A DNA stretch of 64,000 nt from Microbacterium sp. EST19A (GCF_019969685.1 NZ_JAHXYZ010000002.1:124001-188000), one strand, 5' to 3'; counted from the stretch's first letter, positions 8,666 to 16,829 are shown. Program-made: numbers and translations. Notes: generated by a model not told the origin, from the sequence alone.

Positions 8666-9625
8666 ATGCAGTTCACGTCCAGGAACGTCGATGACGTGGA
8701 GTCCACCTGGCGGCAGTACGTCCCGTCCGCCGCGCTGCAGAAGGTCGATCCGAAACGGTTCCGATTCGAGTGGCGTTCTGCCGACCTGGGATCCGCGTCC
8801 CTGGTGCGTTACGAGCTCGCCGCACAGATCCACTCCACCGCCGAGCCGCACGATCAGCTGCTCGCGTGCCGAGTCGATTCCCCCGACGCCCGGGTCTGGT
8901 CGAAGGATCGAGATCTCGACGCGAGCGCGCCATGGCTCACCGACGGTGCTGCCGTCCAGGCTCAGTGGCTGCACTCGGCACGCGTCCGAGCGCTCGTGTT
9001 CGACCGCGTCGCGGCGCAGGATCGTGCTCGACAGGTCACCGGCGACGACGGCGTCGAGCTGCGTGCGACGGGTTTCGCGCCGCGTTCTGCTGCCGCCGCC
9101 GTGCAGTGGGAGCGGATGTTCCACTACCTCGACGCCTCCGTCGACGACGAAGTCGGCGACGACCGCATCCTCCGTGCCGAGTTCGAACGGCACGCGCTGA
9201 TGACGACGCTCGCGACGTTCGCCACGACCATGACCGACGCCCTGCAGCGAACGCCGCAGCGCTCGGGAGCACCGTTGACGGTGCGACGCGCTCTCGCCTA
9301 CATCGAAGAGAACGCGCACCTGCCGATCACAGTGGATGACGTCGCGAGCGCGTCGTTCATCTCGACCCGGGGGTTGCAGTACGCGTTCCGGCGCGCCCTC
9401 GACATGACCCCGACAGAGGCTCTGCGGCGAGTCCGACTCGACGGAGCACACCGTGATCTCGAGCGCGGTGACGGCGCGTCCGTCCGCGTGATCGCACGCC
9501 GGTGGGGGTTCAGCCACCCCTCCCGATTCACCTCGGCCTACCGCGATGCGTACGGCGGGACTCCTGCTGCAGTGGCCGATTCGGCGCGGCGTGTGACGCC
9601 AGGCGAAGATTCTGTTCGCACGTGA
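8666..9625 (+). CDS. AraC family transcriptional regulator
   Basis: 319 aa. The C-terminal part (about 210-305) is a double helix-turn-helix AraC domain (ALAYIEENAHLPITVDDVA, STRGLQYAFRRALDMTPTEALR, ARRWGFSHPSRFTSAYRDAYG). The N-terminal 200 residues resemble the variable sensor region of this family. Start chosen at 8666 because AGGAGG lies 9 bases upstream; a GTG at 8648 overlaps that site. No obvious target operon adjoins it, so its regulon is unknown. Confidence 0.88.
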   Translation: MQFTSRNVDDVESTWRQYVPSAALQKVDPKRFRFEWRSADLGSASLVRYELAAQIHSTAEPHDQLLACRVDSPDARVWSKDRDLDASAPWLTDGAAVQAQWLHSARVRALVFDRVAAQDRARQVTGDDGVELRATGFAPRSAAAAVQWERMFHYLDASVDDEVGDDRILRAEFERHALMTTLATFATTMTDALQRTPQRSGAPLTVRRALAYIEENAHLPITVDDVASASFISTRGLQYAFRRALDMTPTEALRRVRLDGAHRDLERGDGASVRVIARRWGFSHPSRFTSAYRDAYGGTPAAVADSARRVTPGEDSVRT

Positions 9626-9726
9626 CGGCGGGTCACCGGGTATGGCAGGAGGAACCGTCGCAGTTGGATAGAGTGCAACTACGCCCGGACTGCGTCTGTC
9701 CTCCAACGCACGCACCGAGGAGTCAT

Positions 9727-9765
9727 ATGAGCCACTCGACCGTCATCTTCCGCGACGCGGGCTGA
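9727..9765 (+). CDS. 12-codon upstream ORF (possible leader peptide)
   Basis: ATG to TGA encoding MSHSTVIFRDAG, preceded by GAGGAG 4 bases upstream of the ATG. The DUF7882-like gene starts with GTG only 3 bases after this stop and has no good ribosome-binding site of its own, so translation may be coupled by termination-reinitiation. It could also be chance, or the annotated gene start may be wrong. Confidence 0.4.
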   Translation: MSHSTVIFRDAG

Positions 9766-9768
9766 CCC

Positions 9769-10086
9769 GTGGGAGCCCTGTATTACGGCGACGCCCAGGA
9801 TCCGATCCAGATCGAGGATCGTGCGCTCGCGCATCTGAAGGTCGTGATCGCGACGAAACTCCGACGCAACGAGAGCTTCACCCTGTCGTGGCGGCACCCC
9901 GAGGGCGACACACCGGGGCGCTCGACGCTCTGGCTGCATCCCTCCATCCCCCTGCGGTTCGTCTTCCAGGAACCGGAGACGCCCGAGTTGAGCAGGAACT
10001 GGATCGAGGATCTCGCGCACTCCGCGAACTCCAGCGGCGGGATCACGCTCATCGAAGAGCACCTCGAGAGCCTCGCCGCAGACTGA
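9769..10086 (+). CDS. DUF7882-like small protein
   Basis: 105 aa beginning MGALYYGDAQDP (GTG start). From memory it matches a small Microbacteriaceae protein family (DUF7882) with the core KLRRNESFTLSW, LWLHPSIPLRF and ANSSGGI. The function is unknown; it has no membrane segment or known catalytic motif. The gene lacks its own strong ribosome-binding site and sits 3 bases after a 12-codon ORF that has one. A hairpin at 10083-10118 follows. Alternative: the family name may be off, but the small conserved protein itself is well supported. Confidence 0.8.
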   Translation: MGALYYGDAQDPIQIEDRALAHLKVVIATKLRRNESFTLSWRHPEGDTPGRSTLWLHPSIPLRFVFQEPETPELSRNWIEDLAHSANSSGGITLIEEHLESLAAD

Positions 10087-10118
10087 CGACATCCCCTGCG
10101 AAAGGCGGATGCCGTCAG
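10083..10118. terminator. hairpin between convergent genes, likely bidirectional terminator
   Basis: Left CTGACG...CATCC and right GGATG...CGTCAG pair over about 11 bases with one internal mismatch. It lies between the convergent DUF7882-like and DUF6458-like genes. No strong T-run. Confidence 0.45.
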
Positions 10119-10127
10119 CCCACGCGG

Positions 10128-10388
10128 TCACACCACGTCGTCGTTGGTCGCGCGCACTGATCGGCGCGTGACCGGCTCACCCGTGGCCGGGTCGACGGAC
10201 GTGCGCGACACCGTGTCGGTGCGCCGACGTCGCGCCAGCAGGATGATGCCGATGAGGAAGACCACGACGCCCGCACCCATCAGGATGTAGCCGACCATGT
10301 CGAGGTTGACCCACGGTACTTCGACGTTCACGGCGAAGACGAGGATCGCTCCGATGACGAAGAGCGCGATTCCTGTGCCGATGCTCAT
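10128..10388 (-). CDS. DUF6458-like small membrane protein
   Basis: 86 aa starting MSIGTGIALFVIGAILVFAV, with two predicted transmembrane helices (about 5-22 and 33-53) around a short loop, then a basic RRRRTD stretch and a polar tail. From memory it matches the actinobacterial DUF6458 family. Function unknown. The ATG at 10388 is used because GGGAGG lies just upstream and the longer frame has no such signal. It is convergent with the DUF7882-like gene. Confidence 0.82.
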   Translation of the reverse strand: MSIGTGIALFVIGAILVFAVNVEVPWVNLDMVGYILMGAGVVVFLIGIILLARRRRTDTVSRTSVDPATGEPVTRRSVRATNDDVV

Positions 10389-10513
10389 GATGCCTCCCGT
10401 TCCGCGGCGAAGTTGCCGCACGAAACCGAGAGTGCCGCGGAGCGGAGGCGCCCGGGAGGGCCTTGACAGCGGGCATCCGCTTCGCATTCTGTGTGGAGGC
10501 AGTGCGATCTCGG

Positions 10514-10587
10514 TAGGGCGGGCGGGACTTGAACCCGCGATCGTTGGGTTATGAGCCCACTGCCTTAACCAGCTTGGCCACCGCCCC
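10514..10587 (-). tRNA. tRNA-Met (CAU anticodon)
   Basis: Cloverleaf of 74 bases: 7-bp acceptor with a G-U closing pair, D arm, anticodon loop CTCATAA, T arm GCGGG/CCCGC with TTCAAGT loop. CCA is not encoded. The GGG/CCC anticodon-stem pairs resemble an initiator, but the D arm does not; a tRNA-Ile2 with lysidine-modified CAU is also possible. Confidence 0.85.
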
Positions 10588-10617
10588 GTACGGGCTCCAG
10601 CCTAGCGGCCGGCCCGT

Positions 10618-11154
10618 TCACGCCGGAGCAGCCGCGGCGTGGGTCTGAAGGTGGTCGAGATAGATGTCGGCGTTCGCGATGAGCCCGGCTCGCTCTTCGT
10701 CGCTGAGCGCGCGGCGCACCTTCGCGGGCACCCCGGCGACCAGCGATCCGGCCGGGATCTCCGTACCGCCGAGGACGACCGCGCCGCCCGCGATGAGGCA
10801 GCCCTCGCCGATCACGGCACCGCTGAGGATCACCGACCCCATCCCGACGAGCGACCCGTCTCCGATCGTGCAGCCGTGCACCACCGCGTTGTGTCCGATC
10901 GACACCTTCGCGCCCACGACCACCGGATGCCCGGCGTCGACGTGCACCGAGACGTTGTCCTGCACGTTGCTCCCCGCGCCGATGCGGATGCCGGCGGAAT
11001 CACCCCGCAGCACCGCGTTGTACCAGACGCTGGCGCCTGCTCCGAGACTCACCTCTCCGATGATGCGTGCGCCGTCCGCGACGAAAGCGGAGTCATCGAT
11101 CGAGGGGGTACTGTTCGGCAGGCTGAGCACAGACGCTCCGGAGGCGATGGTCAT
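10618..11154 (-). CDS. gamma-carbonic anhydrase-like protein (left-handed beta-helix hexapeptide repeats)
   Basis: 178 aa. Hexapeptide repeats throughout (ARIIGEVSLGAGASVWYNAVLRGD, then repeating GIRIGAGSN, VVVGAKVSIG, TIGDGSLVGMG). The predicted zinc-binding His residues are in SVHVDAGH and GHNAVVHGC, as in gamma-class carbonic anhydrase relatives such as YrdA. Enzyme activity is uncertain because many of these proteins are inactive or bind other ligands. Leaderless start: TAGTCT (11161-11166) is 6 bases before the ATG. Divergent from the Dps gene, with a strong palindrome in the shared region. Confidence 0.87.
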   Translation of the reverse strand: MTIASGASVLSLPNSTPSIDDSAFVADGARIIGEVSLGAGASVWYNAVLRGDSAGIRIGAGSNVQDNVSVHVDAGHPVVVGAKVSIGHNAVVHGCTIGDGSLVGMGSVILSGAVIGEGCLIAGGAVVLGGTEIPAGSLVAGVPAKVRRALSDEERAGLIANADIYLDHLQTHAAAAPA

Positions 11155-11168
11155 GAGGTGAGACTACC

Positions 11169-11198
11169 CTCACTTCCGCGGAATCACGCGGAAGTGAG
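11169..11198. promoter_or_regulatory. 12-bp perfect palindrome in divergent promoter region
   Basis: CTCACTTCCGCG and its exact reverse complement, separated by 6 bases, between the gamma-carbonic anhydrase-like gene and dps. It lies just upstream of the leaderless -10 of the former, and 17 bases before the possible dps -35, so an operator for a redox or metal regulator is plausible. A terminator is unlikely since both genes run away from it. Confidence 0.5.
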
Positions 11199-11285
11199 CC
11201 CAGCCTCAGCTTGCTTGCGGAATGTCTGAGCCTGAGTAGCGTTGTCTTCAACAGATACGAGATTTCCCTCCCGGAGGAGCACAAG

Positions 11286-11771
11286 ATGAGCAAGGCACAG
11301 ACCATTTCCACCACCGCCATCGACCCGACCGCCGCCGCCGGCGCCGCGCAGTTCCTCTCCCCCGTCGTTCTCGGCCTTCAGGCGCTGACCATCAACGGCA
11401 AGCAGGCGCACTGGCACGTCCGTGGCGCGAACTTCGTCGGGGTCCATGAGCTGCTCGACACGATCGTCGCCCACGCCGGCGACTTCGCCGACACCGCTGC
11501 GGAGCGCATCGTCGCTCTCGGCCTCCCGATCGACGCCCGCGTGAGCGCGGTCGCCGCCAAGGCGGGCGCCACCGGCGTCCCGGCCGGGTTCACCCAGTCC
11601 GACGACCTCATCCGTGCGGTCATCGCCGACATCGACGCGATCCTCGTCGACGTCCGCGCGGCAGTCGACGGCCTCGACGAGGTCGACCTCACCAGCCAGG
11701 ACGTCGCGATCGAGATCCAGCGCGGCCTCGATAAGGACCGCTGGTTCCTCGTCTCGCACATCGCGGCCTGA
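11286..11771 (+). CDS. dps: Dps family ferritin-like DNA-binding protein
   Basis: 161 aa. The Dps ferroxidase signature is present (KQAHWHVRGANFVGVHELLD, with HAGDFADTAAER following), giving the His and Asp/Glu ligands of the inter-subunit iron site. It would oxidise iron with hydrogen peroxide and protect DNA. GGAGGAG is 6 bases upstream of the ATG. A possible promoter is TTGCGG (11215-11220) with TAGCGT (11237-11242), 16 bases apart. A strong hairpin terminator follows the gene. Confidence 0.92.
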   Translation: MSKAQTISTTAIDPTAAAGAAQFLSPVVLGLQALTINGKQAHWHVRGANFVGVHELLDTIVAHAGDFADTAAERIVALGLPIDARVSAVAAKAGATGVPAGFTQSDDLIRAVIADIDAILVDVRAAVDGLDEVDLTSQDVAIEIQRGLDKDRWFLVSHIAA

Positions 11772-11781
11772 CGCACGACGA

Positions 11782-11824
11782 CGAAAGGGCGGGTCTCGGC
11801 GTGATGCCGGGGCCCGCCCTTTCG
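11782..11824. terminator. hairpin terminator after dps
   Basis: CGAAAGGGCGGG pairs perfectly with CCCGCCCTTTCG (12 bp) in the gap between dps and the convergent amidohydrolase gene. It can act in both directions, as the outer pairs place A/T runs at each end. Confidence 0.75.
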
Positions 11825-11836
11825 CGTGCGCGGTTC

Positions 11837-13333
11837 TTATGAGGCGTGCGTGACCCGTCCGGCGAGCAACGTCGCGATGACCGGCATGGTGCGGAGGTCC
11901 TCGGCGCCGGCGCTTCGCGGGTCCGACGCGCAGAGCACGATGTCGGCGGGCTCCCCGGGGCGGAGTGCGGAGCGCACGCTCGCCTCGAGAGCCTGATCGA
12001 CGGTGAGCGTCTCCTCCGGATGCCAGGGGCCACGGTCATCGTCCGTGCGGTGCACCGCGGCACCGATGGCCTGCCACGGATCCAGATCGGCCACAGGGGC
12101 ATCGGACCCGAACCGGAGATCCGCCCCCGCGTTCCGCAGTGAGGCGAGTGGATAGCCGATCGCCGTCTGCCCGGCCCAGAGAGTGGCGGCGAGGTCGCGG
12201 TCGTCGAGCGCATGCTGCGGCTGCACGCTCGCGATGATGCCAAGGCGGGCGAAGCGGGCGAGGTCCGCGTGCCGAACCAGCTGCACATGCTCGATGGTGC
12301 CGACCGCGCCCGAGACGGTGAACGCATCCAATGCCGAGGTGGTGGCACGGTCGCCGATCGCATGCACGGCCGCCGACAGTCCGGCACCGGCGGCCCGGGT
12401 CAGCAGGTCGACGAGTTCCTCCGGCGGAACCGTGAGCATGCCGAAGTTCTGCGGATCGCCGGGGTAGGCGTGCGAGCAGGCCGCCGTGCGCGTGCCCAGC
12501 GAACCGTCGGTGATGACTTTGAGCGAGCCCACCCGAACGAGGCCGCGGGCCGTCTCCGGCGTGGTCGGATCCTCCTGGGGCTCCCCGGTCTGCAGCCCCG
12601 CCGAGATCGCTCGCTCGAGGTCGAAGGGATAGATCGCGAACTCGACGCGGTGCGCAGCGAATCCCGCGCCGACACGTCGGGGCCACGCGTCGGCGTTCCA
12701 CGCCATGTCGAAGTCGACGAGTCCGGTGACGCCCCGCATCGCCGCACGGTCGCCGGCCGCCTGCACGGCGACGTCGCTGTGCACGGGGTCTGCGGCGTTG
12801 AGGCGCCGTGAGATCTCGAACGCGTCCTCCTCGCGCAGCATCCCGTCCGCGCTGCGGAATCCCTCCCGCGCGAGCGCGGCGGAGTTCAGCCACACGCTGT
12901 GCACGTCGGCGTTGATCAGGTAGGTCGGCACGACGCCCGTCTCGCGGTCGAGCAGCGCGAGGGTCGGCGCGTCCGGCCAGAGGGCATCGCGGAAGCCGCT
13001 GCCGACGCGCCGTCCGTCGGGAAGCACCGCCGCGGCGCTCATGAGTTGGGCGGCTTCGGCCGCGGATCCGGCCGCGCCCAGCGCCAGGCGCTCAGCCGCC
13101 AGCGCCCACTGCACTGTGTGCACGTGGTTGTCCCACAGGCCGGGCACCGCCCACGCGCCCTCCGCGTCCAACACCTCTCCCTGCGCCCGCAGGGCACCGG
13201 TCGGCGCGATGTCGGCGATACGCCCGTCCTCGAGCACGATGTCGACGGGTTCGTCGTCCATCAGGAACTCACGACCGGGTCCCGCGATCCGGACAGCGCG
13301 GACCGTGCCGATCACCGTCTCCCGCTCGGTCAA
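11837..13333 (-). CDS. amidohydrolase family protein (YtcJ-like)
   Basis: 498 aa. The metal-binding motif NHVHTVQW (HxH) follows WAVPGLWD in the N-terminal beta region; the barrel continues with SDVAVQAAGDRAAMRGV, HAIGDRATTSALDAF, EHVQLV and FGSDAPVADLDP. This is the YtcJ-type subgroup of the amidohydrolase superfamily; the substrate is unknown. It overlaps the PaiB-like gene by 4 bases, so they form an operon transcribed from the PaiB-like gene. The start overlap supports the chosen first codon. Confidence 0.87.
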   Translation of the reverse strand: MTERETVIGTVRAVRIAGPGREFLMDDEPVDIVLEDGRIADIAPTGALRAQGEVLDAEGAWAVPGLWDNHVHTVQWALAAERLALGAAGSAAEAAQLMSAAAVLPDGRRVGSGFRDALWPDAPTLALLDRETGVVPTYLINADVHSVWLNSAALAREGFRSADGMLREEDAFEISRRLNAADPVHSDVAVQAAGDRAAMRGVTGLVDFDMAWNADAWPRRVGAGFAAHRVEFAIYPFDLERAISAGLQTGEPQEDPTTPETARGLVRVGSLKVITDGSLGTRTAACSHAYPGDPQNFGMLTVPPEELVDLLTRAAGAGLSAAVHAIGDRATTSALDAFTVSGAVGTIEHVQLVRHADLARFARLGIIASVQPQHALDDRDLAATLWAGQTAIGYPLASLRNAGADLRFGSDAPVADLDPWQAIGAAVHRTDDDRGPWHPEETLTVDQALEASVRSALRPGEPADIVLCASDPRSAGAEDLRTMPVIATLLAGRVTHAS

Positions 13334-13971
13334 CGCTGTGCTCCGGCTCGCGCGTCCTGTGCGCGCCGCATCTCATCCGCCAGCGCGCGATTCGCGTACG
13401 GGCCCTCTGCCGACAGCGCAGAGATCACGGCCTCGATCGTCTCCGTCGGCTTGTTCTGACTCAGCTTGCGCTTGGCGACCACGCGCGCCGGGGTCAGCCG
13501 GAAACCGACCGTGCCGGCAGCGAGACGCTCGACGTACGCGGGGTCGTTCGGCCGCTCCCACATGAGACGCGGATCCGGCATCCGACCTTCGAAACGTGCC
13601 ACCAGTCGATCCAGCACCGCGAGGTTCTCTTCCGCGCTCAGGATCTCCGGCACACCGGACAGGTGCACGGCGGTGTAGTTCCAGGTCGGCACCGCCTTCT
13701 CGTCGCCGTACCAGCCCGGCGACACGTAGCCGTGCGGCCCCTGGAAGACGACCAGGAGCTCGCGCTCCCCCATTCCGTGGATCAGGTCGTCGGGTCGGCC
13801 GACGTGCCCCACGATCGTGAGGTCGTCGCGCGTCTCGTCGAGCAGGACGACATAGTGCGATGAGACGAGTCCGTCATCCGCCGCGCTCACGATCGTCGCC
13901 CACGGGTTCGCGTCGACGACGCGGCGGATCTCGGTGACGTCGGCCAGCGTGAAGCTCGGATTCTGTCGCAT
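13330..13971 (-). CDS. FMN-binding negative transcriptional regulator, PaiB-like
   Basis: 213 aa. It matches the PaiB/FMN-binding split-barrel family: MRQNPSFTLADVTEIRRVV at the start, SSHYVVLLDE, GHVGRPDD, HGYVSPGWY and VPTWNYTAVHLSG. In Bacillus PaiB represses sporulation and protease genes; here its role is unknown, and it may simply bind a flavin. Leaderless start: TAGGCT (13979-13984) lies 7 bases before the ATG. First gene of a two-gene operon with the amidohydrolase. Confidence 0.86.
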   Translation of the reverse strand: MRQNPSFTLADVTEIRRVVDANPWATIVSAADDGLVSSHYVVLLDETRDDLTIVGHVGRPDDLIHGMGERELLVVFQGPHGYVSPGWYGDEKAVPTWNYTAVHLSGVPEILSAEENLAVLDRLVARFEGRMPDPRLMWERPNDPAYVERLAAGTVGFRLTPARVVAKRKLSQNKPTETIEAVISALSAEGPYANRALADEMRRAQDARAGAQR

Positions 13972-13995
13972 GCGATCAAGCCTAGAGCGGTGCGG

Positions 13996-14994
13996 TCACG
14001 CCTGGCAGCGCGGGCACCAGTACAGCTTGCGTGCGCCGATCTCCTCGAGAGCGATCTCGGTGCCGCACACACGGCAGGGCAGGCCGGCCCGGTGATAGAC
14101 CCAGTGACGGTCGTCCCGGCTGGCCATGGCAGCGCGGTACTCGTCCGGCGAGAGGTCGTCCATCGTCATCATCTGGCCGGTCTCGACGCCGATCGCGAGC
14201 AGACGCACCCAGTCGTGCCAGAGAGCCCGCACGATCTCCTCCGGCACGTCACGACCGGGCGTGTGCGGGTTCAGACGCTGACGGTAGAGCATCTCCGCGC
14301 GATAGACATTGCCGATGCCGCTCACGACCGACTGGTCCATCAGAAGCAGCGCGATGACCGTCTGGGTCTTGCGGACCGCGCGGACGAACCGCTCCTCGTT
14401 CTCGACCGGGTCGCCGACCAGCGGATCGGGACCGAGCTTGGCGACGGTGGCGAGCATCTCGTCCGGCGTCTGCAGCACGCAGGCGGTCGGGCCGCGCAGA
14501 TCGGCAGCCGTGATGTCCGTCATGAGCCGCAGACGCACCTGCCCCACGATCGGAGGCGGCCATTCCATGCCCTCGTCGGAGAGCCCCTTGGTCTGCTCCG
14601 ACATCCGCACGTGCACCCGCGCGCGACGAGGCGCTCCGATCGACGACAGCGAGTTCTCGCCGGCGTCATCGAGGATGGACTCGTCGAGCACCGTCCCGCG
14701 CTGATTGGTCTGACCCATCCGTCCGTTCGCCGAGGCGATGGTGGGGTCGAGCAGGATCTCGCCCGCGAAGTCCCACGCGCCGTAGAGGCCCAGGTGCACG
14801 CGGAGCCAGAGGTCGCCCTCGGTCTCGAGGAACATCTGCTTGCCGACAGCCTTGACGCTGACGGCCGCCCGCCCGTCGAGGACAGCCGCACCCTCGGCGA
14901 ACCGCCCTTGCGGGCTCGAGGCATGCAGCGTCTTCCCGACGAAGTTCCGGTCGAACTGACGCGCGATCCGGTGGACGGAATGCCCCTCAGGCAT
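13996..14994 (-). CDS. Fpg/Nei family DNA glycosylase
   Basis: 332 aa beginning MPEGHSVHRIAR, so the catalytic Pro2 and Glu3 of the family are in place. The H2TH region (SGIGNVYRAEMLYRQRLNPHTPG) and a C-terminal zinc finger (CRVCG with YWCPRCQA) are present. It removes oxidised bases and cleaves the DNA backbone. It resembles the actinobacterial Nei-like branch rather than classical Fpg. It follows rpiB closely, as nei2 does in mycobacteria from memory. The start is fixed by the essential N-terminal Pro. Confidence 0.92.
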   Translation of the reverse strand: MPEGHSVHRIARQFDRNFVGKTLHASSPQGRFAEGAAVLDGRAAVSVKAVGKQMFLETEGDLWLRVHLGLYGAWDFAGEILLDPTIASANGRMGQTNQRGTVLDESILDDAGENSLSSIGAPRRARVHVRMSEQTKGLSDEGMEWPPPIVGQVRLRLMTDITAADLRGPTACVLQTPDEMLATVAKLGPDPLVGDPVENEERFVRAVRKTQTVIALLLMDQSVVSGIGNVYRAEMLYRQRLNPHTPGRDVPEEIVRALWHDWVRLLAIGVETGQMMTMDDLSPDEYRAAMASRDDRHWVYHRAGLPCRVCGTEIALEEIGARKLYWCPRCQA

Positions 14995-14995
14995 G

Positions 14996-15481
14996 TCAGG
15001 CCCTCGGGTCCGGGAGAAGCGACCCGTCGCGCTCGAAGTCCGCGATCTGACCGATCCGGCGCACATGGCGCTCTTCGCCGGAGAAAGGCGTCGCGATGAA
15101 CCGGTCGATCAGGCCGGTCACCTCGTCGTACGTGTGCTGGCGCGCGCCGATCGAGATGACGTTCGCATCGTTGTGTTCGCGGGCGAGCTCTGCGGTCGAC
15201 AGATTCCAGACCAGCGCCGCGCGGACGCCCTGCACCTTGTTGGCCGCGATCTGCTCGCCGTTGCCGGACCCGCCGAAGACGATACCCAGCGCCTCGACAC
15301 CCGACGACTGGTCGGCGACGACGGCCTGAGCGGCGCGGATGCAGAAGGCGGGGTAGTCGTCGACCGCGTCGTAGACGATCGGGCCGTGATCGACGACGTC
15401 GTGCCCTGCGGCGCGCAGATGGTCCTGCAGCTGCGTGGAGAAGTCGAGACCGGCGTGATCGGTGGCGATGTGGATGCGCAT
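14996..15481 (-). CDS. rpiB: ribose-5-phosphate isomerase B
   Basis: 161 aa. RpiB/LacAB family: MRIHIATDHAGLDFS at the start, then GSGNGEQIAANKVQGVRAALVW and the ARQHTYDEV region. It interconverts ribose-5-phosphate and ribulose-5-phosphate. The ATG at 15481 follows TAGGAT (15489-15494) by 7 bases, consistent with a leaderless start; another ATG at 15490 would add three residues. The stop is 1 base from the next gene's start region. The pairing with a Nei-type glycosylase is conserved in actinobacteria as I recall. Confidence 0.92.
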   Translation of the reverse strand: MRIHIATDHAGLDFSTQLQDHLRAAGHDVVDHGPIVYDAVDDYPAFCIRAAQAVVADQSSGVEALGIVFGGSGNGEQIAANKVQGVRAALVWNLSTAELAREHNDANVISIGARQHTYDEVTGLIDRFIATPFSGEERHVRRIGQIADFERDGSLLPDPRA

Positions 15482-15519
15482 GGCTCCCATCCTAGAAGCG
15501 GCGGACGATCGGCGGGATG

Positions 15520-16704
15520 TCAGGGCGCGACGCCCGCGGCGGCGGGCTTGAACCCGGCCCGGATGTTCTCGCAGCACCCCGGACGGCACACATCGAAGCC
15601 GCCGGGAAGCGACGTCACATGCGGGCGCTGCTCGTTCGGGCGACCCTGCAGGCGCTCTTCGATCAGATCGACGATGCCGGCGACGAACGACGGCGAGACA
15701 CCCGGCGTCGGCGTGCGGGTGAACGCCAGTCCGGCCTCCTCCGCGGCTTCGGCGGCCTCCGTGTCGAGGTCCCAGAGCACCTCCATGTGGTCGCTCATGA
15801 ATCCCACCGGCACCACGGCGACCGCCTTGCGACCGCGCGACGACAGCTCCCCGATCACGTCGCAGACGTCGGGCTCGAGCCACGGCTGGGACGGGGGTCC
15901 GGAACGCGACTGGTAGACGAGCTCCCAGGAGACATCTGCCGCTGCCGGCACGCTCTCGCGCACACGGTCCATGACCCAGGCGGCGACGGCCAGGTGCTGC
16001 GCCGCGTACGCGCCGCCCTCGCCCCAGTCGATGTCGCGCGCGCCCGAGCGTTCGGCATCTGCCGTCGGGATGCTGTGGGTGGAGAAGAGGATCTGGATGT
16101 CCGCGGCCGCGATGCCGTCGGCGAGGAACCCCTCGACCGCTTCGCGCACCCCGGTCTCGAAGGCCTCCACGAAGCCCGGGTGGTCGTAGAACGGGCGGAT
16201 CTTGTCGATCGTGACCGTCTCGCCGAGCCCGGTGTCCTGGAGGATGCGGGCGAAGTCCTCGCGATACTGGCGGCAGCTGGAGAACGAGCTGTAAGCGCTC
16301 GTCGCGAACGCGAGGAGCGTGTTGTGCCCCTGCGCGGAGGCCTCGGTCACGACCTCTTCCAGGTACGGCGCCCAGTTCCGGTTCCCCCAGTACACGGGAA
16401 GATCGATGGCGCGAGCAGCGAGTTCCGCCTCGAGAGCCTCCTTGAGCACACGGTTCTGACCGTTGATCGGACTCACGCCGCCGAAGTGACGGTAATGGTG
16501 CGCGACCTCCTCCAGTCGCTCGTCCGGGATGCCGCGGCCGCGCGTGACGTTGCGGAGGAAGGGGATCACGTCGTCCTGTCCCTCCGGACCGCCGAATCCT
16601 GCCAGCAGGATGCCGTCGTAGGCGACCGGGGTCGTCACGTAGGGGGCACCGCCGGCCGCAGCGGGCGAGGCAAAGGGAACGGTGTTCGGCTCGGTCGCAG
16701 TCAC
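15520..16704 (-). CDS. ferrochelatase (coproporphyrin type, with cysteine cluster)
   Basis: 394 aa. Inserts iron into a porphyrin; in actinobacteria the substrate is coproporphyrin III (CpfC). Motifs: LLAGFGGPEGQDDVIPFL, YWGNRNWAPYLEE, LFSTHSIP with the catalytic His region, and VPVGFMSDHMEVLWDLD. Cysteines at 144 and at 373, 377 and 378 near the C-terminus are like the four ligands of the [2Fe-2S] cluster in actinobacterial ferrochelatases, though spacing should be checked by alignment. The GTG start has AAGGAT 6 bases upstream, a possible leaderless promoter. No other heme genes are adjacent. Confidence 0.9.
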   Translation of the reverse strand: MTATEPNTVPFASPAAAGGAPYVTTPVAYDGILLAGFGGPEGQDDVIPFLRNVTRGRGIPDERLEEVAHHYRHFGGVSPINGQNRVLKEALEAELAARAIDLPVYWGNRNWAPYLEEVVTEASAQGHNTLLAFATSAYSSFSSCRQYREDFARILQDTGLGETVTIDKIRPFYDHPGFVEAFETGVREAVEGFLADGIAAADIQILFSTHSIPTADAERSGARDIDWGEGGAYAAQHLAVAAWVMDRVRESVPAAADVSWELVYQSRSGPPSQPWLEPDVCDVIGELSSRGRKAVAVVPVGFMSDHMEVLWDLDTEAAEAAEEAGLAFTRTPTPGVSPSFVAGIVDLIEERLQGRPNEQRPHVTSLPGGFDVCRPGCCENIRAGFKPAAAGVAP

Positions 16705-16733
16705 CCCTCCATCCTTTCACCTCGCCGGAGGGA

Positions 16734-16745
16734 GAACGGCCGTTC
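16734..16745. promoter_or_regulatory. palindrome upstream of pepN
   Basis: GAACGGCCGTTC, a perfect 12-bp palindrome between the divergent ferrochelatase and pepN genes. It overlaps the -35 position relative to the TAGGCT (16755-16760) -10 of pepN. Could bind a regulator or be chance in GC-rich DNA. Confidence 0.3.
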
Positions 16746-16829
16746 GCTCTGGCGTAGGCTGTCATGGTTGCCGTCGGCGCCGACAGCGCCCGACTCCGGC
16801 GACATCCCCTCACCCCTGGGAGTAGATCT

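Noticed and set aside
10514..10587. Initiator tRNA (fMet) assignment
   Set aside because: The anticodon stem has three consecutive G-C pairs as in initiators, but position 1 is not an unpaired C and the D arm differs. I left it as tRNA-Met (CAU), subtype open.
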